Of a stretch of DNA of 64,000 bases, positions 55,395-64,000 are shown piece by piece (position 1 is the stretch's first letter; each line of letters starts with the position of its first letter). The DNA comes from Gavia stellata (lineage: Eukaryota; Chordata; Aves; Gaviiformes; Gaviidae): positions 11,299,001 to 11,363,000 of the forward strand of contig NC_082611.1 in the NCBI RefSeq assembly GCF_030936135.1. The letters are read 5' to 3'. Under the pieces are notes generated by a model that saw only the letters and a list, made by a program, of their open reading frames with translations, had not been told where the DNA came from and searched no databases. The translations under genes and the position numbers were made by a program.

Positions 55395-58300
55395 AACCTG
55401 CAGTTTGCCTTTTAATGAACTTGAAAATAACTCTTGTACCTTTTCCTAAAGCTCATAGACTTAAATATTAAGTGTACTATTGTATTTTTATGCCTGACAA
55501 ATTGATCTCTGAGTATTTGGTATGTGAGGCTGGGAAACTGTTTTTCTGACACGGAAGGTGCATATGCTGATCACGTGAACTCAAGATGTGAATCACCTTG
55601 TTCAAATAAGTACCCCAGTAGATTAGAGTTGAGAGTTTATTTCTGGATATTGGATATTCATGAGATCTGACATCTGTCAAAAAGGTTAATGTTTTTTAAA
55701 TTCCTGACAAATTATGCAGCTCTTCTGAAAACTTGAATTGTTTCAAACATGTGAAACAGTATCTATGAAAGGATTTTGGATATTAAGCCCAGCTTTCACC
55801 ATTCTGGAGAGTTTCACTTTGTGAATTTTCATGCCTTCTGTTTGTTCTTGTTGAACAAGTAATTTGTCAGCCAGTTGCATCTTGAGGCCTCAAAAACATG
55901 CTGCTGATTATTTTTACTCAAACTACCTTCTACGTTTTTAACTTTAATCTCCTCAATTTCATTTCAAAGTGCTGAAATGTGACTTTAAGCTGTATTGAGG
56001 GGTTTTCTGAGGCAGAAATTACACAAAAAGAACAAATTATGGTATGTCTCACTGTGGTTGGGTAGCTGGCTTTTTTTAAACGCTTTTAAACATTTGAGCT
56101 TTTGATTTTTTTTTTTTAAATTTTGTAATGGAGTAAGAAAATAGTATGGTATCATGTGAAAAGCAGCTGTGACTTTCTTTAAGGTTCTTTATGTTGCTGT
56201 CATTGTTAGTAAATGGAAGTTCAAAAGATAGCCTTTCAGTCTTAAAAAATCTGGAGATATAGTAGTTTATTTTGCTCAGATTCATTTTTTACTAAGAATT
56301 TTTCAGTTGTATACTATCAGATAATTAAAGTTTCTAAATATAGGAAGATTTTCAAATGTGAGAATATGGCTTTGTTCCTGATGCAATACATGAGTTTTGT
56401 TTGGGTTTTTTGTTACAAAATCCTTTCTTGCATAGTAAGCTATCTGGTCAGGGAAGATATCTTAAGTCACTAAAAGCTTTGCCAAAAGGTCTCAGCATCT
56501 TTGTAGAATTGTCTCTCAGTTTAGCATAACAGGTAATGGTACACTGTAATGAATTTCTTTACTATGTCCTGATTTGAGATCCTGAAGTGGGGAATTTTGA
56601 TGATACAGCAATTTTGGTAATGTCTGCTTAAAGTGCTACTTATTCTTTAACATGAGATGATTATGTGGAAAGGCTGTGACAGCCACAGAGCAACTTAGTT
56701 ACCTGCTTAAAAAACCCAACTCTGACTACAAAGAATTGTTTGACTGCTTGCCAATTTTTTTCCCATACTTTTCTTCTAAAAATTATTTTGATTTGTTCTT
56801 TTATTACTTTTGATCTTTAAGTGATTCTACAAACTATTGGTAAACCTAAAACCTTTCACTGTATTAACATTATGTGCTCTTACCTGTTAATGACATTCTA
56901 AGACAAGAGTAAAAAGAAACCTGTCTTTAAGAAATAAACTCTGAAGTATTCAACAACTTAGTTGAAAACTTCTCTGAGTACCATTTCATTGAACTACATG
57001 ACCCATTTTATTGGAAATCAATGAAGATGGGTTCTGTATTCTTTGACAGGATTCTGTAAAGACATGGATTTTTTTTTTCCCTCCTAGATATTAAAATGTG
57101 TACAAATACAATTATTAAATAATAGCACTTGTTTGCTTAGATTTAACATTTTATCATAGGAGAGAATTGAAAAACAGCCTTTTGTGAAACAAAAAAATCT
57201 TTGGCTCTTGTTAGCATTGAATAAACAGTGCAAGTTTGAACTCTTCTGTTTTGTATCTCTTCTGTCAGTCATATCATTTACTGACAGCTACTTTATTAGC
57301 GTCTTGCATTCAGCATGAGATTGCATTCAGCAGGCAAATGAGATCAGTTCGTCAGTGGACAGTGATACTTTTGGAAATTGTTAATTTTCTTATTTAAAGG
57401 TCTTAGCATGGCATGCAGCCTTGCTATTAAATCTTAGTTGTGATTGAAGTCAGTATAGAAAACATGTCTTAAATTAGTAAATTGGTCAGCACTTTTCTGT
57501 GATATCACAAGGCCTTCTGTAGCTTTTGTCAGTTAAACTATTACTGAAATACAGTGAGATGTAATTTCATCTGGTCAGTGCATTTTGACACAATGGTAGA
57601 CTTTTTTTTGCAGTCCTTAAAAGAATTTATCTTATAAGAATTTTGAAATATGCTTTTATATATGTGTACATTTATTTTCTCAGTAAGAATTTATGTCAAA
57701 AAAAAAAAAAAATTGGATAAGCTGTTCACTCCCAAGGGTGTGCAATGCAGTTTACGTTACTAAGTGCAATAGTACTAGAAGTGAACTGGCAAGAACTATT
57801 TTTTGTGCAACTCTTGAAATATGATGTATAGTTCTCTGAATGATCTGTATAGTGTCTCTCTCATTGACAGACTAGTCCTGGCTGAGTAAGATGAACAGTT
57901 TTCTGAGGCAAGAATGATGCACCCATGAATCACTTAATCAGTGATCCATTTGTTAATGTGCACACTGGTCAAGTTTTTTAATTTTCTTTACAAACAAACT
58001 TATTTCTGAGTCACTGCTGTTTATGTTCAGTTAATGGTAAATAACTGTGGTAAGTGTTAAGCTGTCCTTTCTGCAAGTTCTTCAAGGAAAAAACAGTGTA
58101 GCATTTATGGTGAACCATGGCTACTTCTTATCTTACCCACTGTATTTTAACTGTTACAGGTAACTGTTATCAAGGCAAGATTTCAGGAAGAGGTAGTATC
58201 TTTTGTTACATCAAATCACATACTTGGGGAAGACATGGACAAAGTTCTTCAGGTTAAATGCATGCTATGGTTTATGTTCCATCTTTGGGGGCAATATCAA

Positions 58301-59176
58301 TTTAAGCAGCCAATCTATTGCTTGAATCCTGCTTCTGTATCACAGGGCGCCTACCACAGTTGTAATGGAACAGTAGTTTCTATATCCATGGTGCAAACTT
58401 GGTTGAGAACCTGGATCGGCTTAAAAAATATTTTTGAGGTATTTTCATTCAGATCACTTTCCTCATTGGATTGACAGTCCTGCAGATAGTGTAGATGAAA
58501 ATGAATGAACAGGAAGAGCAGCAGTATTTTGTGATTGCTGCTGAAGTTTTCCTTATTGTAAAACCCTGGACACAGCAAACATCAAAGTGCATTTAAAGGA
58601 TGGCAACAGCTGCTGATCATATTACCTAACTACGTTAATCTATTGTGATTTAAATGAAAAAAGGAAAGTAAGCAGCTTAGGAACAGATAGGTACTAGCAA
58701 GTGTGTAAGTGACAGCAAATGAATATCTCTGGAATAGTGAAACCACAGACTGATGTAACTTTAAGCAGCCTTCTCCCAAGAGGGACTACTGGGGCCCAAA
58801 AAGTGTGGCTCATGGTGTGGGAAGTCTTTTTATTGTTGTGGTCCAAACATGGCATATGGTGGATAACAATGAGAAAACTGTGATAAGCAAGAAAAGAAAC
58901 ATTTCTATTATGCTTATATGGTTCCACAGATATTAATAAATACTGCAACCGTACACTGTCAAGTCATCTGAGCTCACCAATTGATTTGGATTATGTATGT
59001 AGCTACACAAATGCAATTGTGGTTAAAGTATAAAATATAAAACTTGTGCCAATCTGTGGTTTTGTTGTATCTGTGCAAGTTATGGGAGGACAGTTAATAC
59101 CTGGTCTAGTGTGAAGCCTGATAGGTAAAAATTAGTGTGTCAGCTTTTTTTTGGAAAAAATTTAAATCATCAAAGT

Positions 59177-59218
59177 GATTTACACTAGACAATGTTTGAT
59201 TTACACTAGACAATGTTT
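59177..59218. repeat. Perfect 21-bp tandem duplication
   Basis: The unit GATTTACACTAGACAATGTTT occurs twice head to tail at 59177-59197 and 59198-59218 with no mismatch. A single recent duplication in the intron is the simplest explanation. Confidence 0.92.
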
Positions 59219-60020
59219 TGTGGCATGTGAAATTACTTTTTTTGAGTCTATGATTTTTAGTATCCAATAATAATATTAATTTAGTTCCAAGTCTTGTTCT
59301 CTTGGAGGCGGGCTATGGAATTTTTATAAGAAGTTGTCTCCTGATAGTAACTGTGTCTCTGTACTTCATCGCTTATGTCAGATTATGCTTATGAATGTTG
59401 GTTGTACATTTGAAGTGTTTTGTGTTAGCTCATGAAGATAATCGTAGTAAAGGGATAATGGGTTGCAATTCAGAATAGCTATCTCAGCATAGCAGATAAG
59501 GTGAAACCTGCCTCCAGGTGTGAAATGAGAAGTTAAAAGGATCTAGGGAAAGGTAATAATGGTGGTGTTTAAAGATTTGTTTAGATCTTTATTGTTCAGA
59601 TCTTTCGTCTTGGGCTTTGGCTTTTGCTATGAGGATACATGGAAGGATGCAGCAGCTAGAGACATGACAATTAACCTGTCTTATTAACACTTACTTTATC
59701 CCTCTTATTAAACTCATTATCCTGTGTATCTGATTTTGCTTTTGCTGGTTTCTTTCATTTTCCCTGGCCAGGCACAGGTCTTGCCATAGTAGTGTTTTTC
59801 CTGTTCAATGTGTTAGTGCTCTTTTTTATGTCAGGATTAATCTTGGTAAACACTGGTAGTACTGTACACAGTTGACAAAGACTGTGAAATATAGCAAGCA
59901 TTAATATGTAGTTCATCTAACATGTACAGTTCCCAGCGTGTTTTGACTTGAAAGTTACAGCTTATTTTCTTCTTGTTGGTTTTGATGAATTGTGACTTGT
60001 GCTTACCTTATGTAGCTATA

Positions 60021-60086
60021 GTAAACAAACAAAACCCCACACCACAAAACAAAATTAAAAAAACGAAACCAAAACAACCAAACCCC
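60021..60086. repeat. A/C-rich low-complexity tract
   Basis: An irregular mix of AAAC, AAAACC and CCCCA on the plus strand. It is compositionally like the tract inside the CR1 copy at 22625-22676, but no CR1 flanks are visible here. Confidence 0.75.
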
Positions 60087-63000
60087 AGCTCTATTCTTAA
60101 ATGGATCTTTCAGTCTGCCTTGAACCAAATAAATTGCTTGCAGATGGAAATGTCAAGAATACAAAATAGAAGTTTTGAAAAAGAAAGCAATGACTGAGCA
60201 TTTTATGGCTATATCATATCAATAGATTTGTCTGAACTGTCTGCCATTTTGAGTTTTACTGTTTTTCACTTGTAAAAACCCAAAATTATTAATGTTTAGT
60301 AGGATACCTGCTTTTTTTTTGAAGACCTTTGCCTTTATTTCTGTTGGGGGAAAATGTAGAAGAATGTTGATTTTTGAAAAAGGCATCCTCTCGTGGGAAA
60401 AGTACACCCTTGCTTCCACTGAGAGCAAAAGGAAGTAACTTCCAGTTCTGTCTAGAGTTTCTTGGGAAATACATTATTTTGCATTTTGTGACAATCAGGG
60501 GAAAAAATGCCTATACCTGGCAAAAAGTCATTAATTCAGATGTGGCTCGTGCAAAAACTTTAATGAATTTTAGCTGCAAATTATATTAAAAAAAATAAAT
60601 AAATCTGAGTTCCACTAAAACACCCTTTTAAAAAACCTTATTTTTTTTTTCTTGTTGCACATGTCCTTCTAAGACAGATTGTATTATTCATATGCTTAGT
60701 GAAACATTCCTACCATGTTTTAAGTTAACAGCTTAGTCCTTTGCTGTGGAACATTAAGTGGTGTTTACCTTTGTCATTTCTCTGGAGACTGCTCTTAAAT
60801 GTGGTCATGCTGGACACTATAGCTGCAGTGCTGTCAGGCAGTAGGGGTGGACTTCAGATTTTCTTTTGACAACAGGTCTTTAGAGTTTTGTTAGTGTGGA
60901 GTCTAAATATTTTATGTTAGCCTCACTTCCCCTTCGTGATAAGGATTGGGCTATTTAAGCATGCTTTCTGATATGACCAGGACCAAATCTGAATGATCAT
61001 CTGGTCAATGGAAAGCTTAGCTTATTTGTGCTTTGATTTTCTGCTTAAACATATTGTCATGGAGAAAAACAACTGCGAAGATGGTTGAAGTCCCAGTAAG
61101 GAAAATTATTGCTTAAGCTTCAGTGTGGAATGAAGAAAGGAAGATGTGGTGACATAAAATGTAACTGAAAGGATATAATTATAAGGAGACCTCTTAATTG
61201 TTTTTAGCAGACCTTGATGCAGGAAAAATTAGAGGAACCTAAATTAATATTGTTATTCAGAAGTAGATATTATTGTTCATTTTGGTTTGCTGTGATGGTA
61301 ATACATTTTTTTTTGACAAGAAAAAGTATTGAAGTAACTTAATTACTAATAAAAGTGATTTTCACAGGTAACATACCTGCCAATTTGTCCTTTTGATAAT
61401 ATATAACAAGTGATTCGCTGTTTTATTTGCTGTTGAATTTTCTTTTTATTATTTAACTTTGCTAGGGACACTTAGAAATTTTTGTATTACTTCCAGTGTG
61501 TTGAGAGAGCTGTTGAATTTACATATTAATTGACTCTGCAAGTAGAAAGTTATTTCCAGGACATCCAAATTAGAGGGAGAGAAAACAGTCAGATATTACA
61601 TCAGATGGTTTGGATTTTGTTCTGATAGAGACAGGCACTGAAAAATCAAACATGACTTCAAATATGTAAATTACTGAGTTTTGCATCCATTCATAAATTT
61701 GAATATTACTTCTGATAACCAATCAGCCAACTATCAGTGCTATGGGTTTTCTCTGTGCTTTTGCAACTAGTAGCACACTGCATCTTTTTGTATGCAAAAT
61801 ACAAGGAAGTTCTGCCTCCCAAGCCAGGCTTTCTCTAATTAACAATGACCTGCTAAAATTAACCAGAATCAGAGAGGGGCTTATGATATTCTTAAATATT
61901 ACACCACTCACTTTGAATTGGAATGAGTGGTTAAGCTAGTATGGAAAATAATTTACCCAGAGTTAATGAGATTATGTTATTACTTCATCTGGTAAAGTTG
62001 GCAATCTTGTTTGCATAAATGTTTGTAATTTATGAAGCAAACCTGGTTGCTAAGTGGCACCTACTACGTTAGTCATAATGCAGAAATTCATATGGATTTA
62101 GATATCTTTTGTTTTCACAAAATGAGCTTACTAATTACTAAGAAGTGTTTTAAGTCAAAAAACCTTTTTTATCAAGGCTGATGTTGAATAAACAATTGAG
62201 ATATGAATACATAGTGTCATAAATTGATAACATGGAAGTCTTAATGTTCTGATTTTTATCAGGAGGAGTCAGAAAAGACTCTAATTATGAGGCTGGGAAG
62301 TTAGTTTTTCTAATGGGTTCAAGTGCAACAGAAATGCCTGACAAGAACAAAACCAAAAGCAGTAAAGCTGCTTTAGTACACTATAAATGGTAATAGTAAT
62401 AATATTTTGATTGTTGAAACTATATTAATACTGCATTAAACCTTTGCACTTCAGAAAGTGAGGAGTAAAACTAAATGGTAACTCAGACATGTTGCAAGCT
62501 TTTTGTGTTGTGATATGTAAGATAAAGCATCAATATTAATCTAAAACTGCTTACATAATCAGGCAAACAAATAAAAATGTTTGCCTGTTTGGATTTAAAT
62601 AATGACTCTGTGGAATCTTTAGCTTTTGTACTTCCTGATAGTCCCATTACAAGGAAAGTTTGTTGTCAGTTCAATTACTGTTACTGGTTTTTAGCTCGTA
62701 ATTTGCTAAGCATGTCAGAATAGTTTGTAAATTCAGATTTAATGAGAGATATCAGTCTAGACAAATCATATCTGGGCTTAGTTTAGCTCTTTTTGCCTAT
62801 ATGCCACACTGATGAACTACTGGATTTGAAGGACTCCCTCTAATATAAAAAGAAATTGTAAAAGAGTACTTGAAGTTCAACTCAGGTATAATTATTTTTA
62901 TTTTTTATTTTTAATCAATGATGTCAGCTCCTGGCTTGTCAGATTGAAGCTGTTTTTTCTGTTTGCTTTGATTATGTGAAGGATATAGGTTGTCTGGAAC

Positions 63001-64000
63001 AAAGCACTAAATTAAAAGCAAGCACTAAATTAAACAAATTGAATTAAACTGCTTTATCTTGGGGAACTTCCTTGGGGAAGAGAGGGATAATGCAGAGTGG
63101 TAATTCAAGAAAAGGAAAACATGAAGTTCATAGGTAGCATTGAACTACTTCCAGCAGGGAAACTATGAACTCTTAAGAGATTTGGCAATAGTCCAAGTCC
63201 CTGTGCTGTCATTGAAGGTGATTGATTGATAATCATCTTACTCAGTTGTGCTTTCATAATGTTACCTCATTGCCTCTACTATTCTCCTAACTTTGGATGG
63301 CCGTATGAGGAGGCATTTCAAGAGTTGCTGTAACCTGAAAAACATGTTTAATGTTATGGTTGTGGTAGCCTGCTCTCCCCACCTGAGGGGCTAACCAGTC
63401 ACTGCTGCTGTTTTCATCTAACTACGCCTGTTAAAATTGCAGCTTTTCTTGCTCTGCCCTGGGACGGCTCTTCTGGTACTCCACCTCTGATAGTGGCCCT
63501 CATCAGTATTCCTTTTCTTTAATGCAGGAGTCATACAGGGCGGATTTACTTGGAAACTTCAAACAGTGGGGTTTTCTGAAGAGTCTTTCTTTTCCCTTGA
63601 AAATAATTCTACAAACCCTTTTTGGCTCAAATTTCTTTGCTCTGAGGCTACATGTGACGTTATCAGTTCAAGACAACTCCCTTGCCAGCTATATTATATA
63701 CTGATGGGTCATCCATTATAATTGAAACTTTATTTAATTCAATTTTATAGTATAATGGTTCTGATAGGAGTAGCTAAAAATCTTGCTGAACACAGATTTG
63801 AAGTTTCTTTTAACCTTGCTCCCTGTTTCTGCTAGTTTCCCCATCACATTCTTTTGATGATAAAATGTTACTGCTACTATTTAGACCTTTGCTATTAGGG
63901 AACCCTTGTCCTTTTGGAGTTTTTTCCCCCTTGAGCTGTAGGCTTACACTTTACTTCCGTGTAAGGAAAATTCAAGATCATCTTTAATCTTGATTTGAGT

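Larger units (their letters stand above)
51232..64000 (+). other. SNX29: Downstream SNX29 intron, 5' part (at least 12.8 kb)
   Basis: It starts with donor GTAAAG and runs past the window end. Its main content is the solo LTR at 54263-55389. Other features are a 15-A run (57698-57712), a perfect 21-bp tandem duplication (59177-59218) and an A/C-rich tract (60021-60086). No further coiled-coil or PX exon was recognised. An isolated open frame at 52167-52430 has no homology I recognise. 55395-64000 is otherwise AT-rich and unassigned. Confidence 0.75.

Overview
This is AT-rich vertebrate nuclear DNA, almost certainly from a bird. The evidence is a split gene with long introns and standard splice signals, many fragments of the avian/reptilian non-LTR retrotransposon CR1 on both strands, and a solo LTR of a type common in bird genomes. 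I see no operon, CRISPR array, rRNA, tRNA or other prokaryotic feature.

One gene explains the window. Fourteen consecutive plus-strand coding exons between 4557 and 51231 splice in a single open frame of 1781 bases (about 593 codons). The protein reads as sorting nexin 29 (SNX29, also called RUNDC2A). Its start lies upstream: only the first few residues appear to be missing, so the first exon seen is probably exon 2. The 3' end lies downstream: the rest of the coiled coil and the PX domain are absent. The exons encode, in order, an N-terminal basic segment and the RUN domain (4557-18720 or so), a three-fold 11-residue repeat (18775-18873), a lysine-rich then acidic linker (20752-21121), a poorly conserved linker (21841-26559) and a coiled coil (34912-51231). 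Thirteen of the fourteen donor sites are GT. The donor after 21959 has to be GC to keep the frame, with a competing GT five bases downstream that would cause an immediate stop.

Layout: 1-4556 is the 3' part of the upstream intron. 4557-26559 is a fairly compact block of ten exons. 26560-51231 holds four coiled-coil exons separated by large introns (8.4, 1.3, 10.5 and 4.2 kb). 51232-64000 is intron only. The mobile elements are CR1 pieces at 11731-12096, 12390-12910, 17269-17379, 22434-23153, 23263-23408, 37785-38310, 39697-40129 and 41513-41572, and a 1127-bp solo LTR at 54263-55389 flanked by a perfect 5-bp target-site duplication. The rest of the intronic DNA is low-complexity or unrecognised.

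I found no new multi-gene system. The items most worth checking are the GC-AG intron, the 11-residue repeat on an exon that can be skipped in frame, the internally repetitive sense-oriented LTR, and the tandemly duplicated CR1 3' end. Family comparisons (human SNX29, CR1 consensus) come from general knowledge and were not run as searches.
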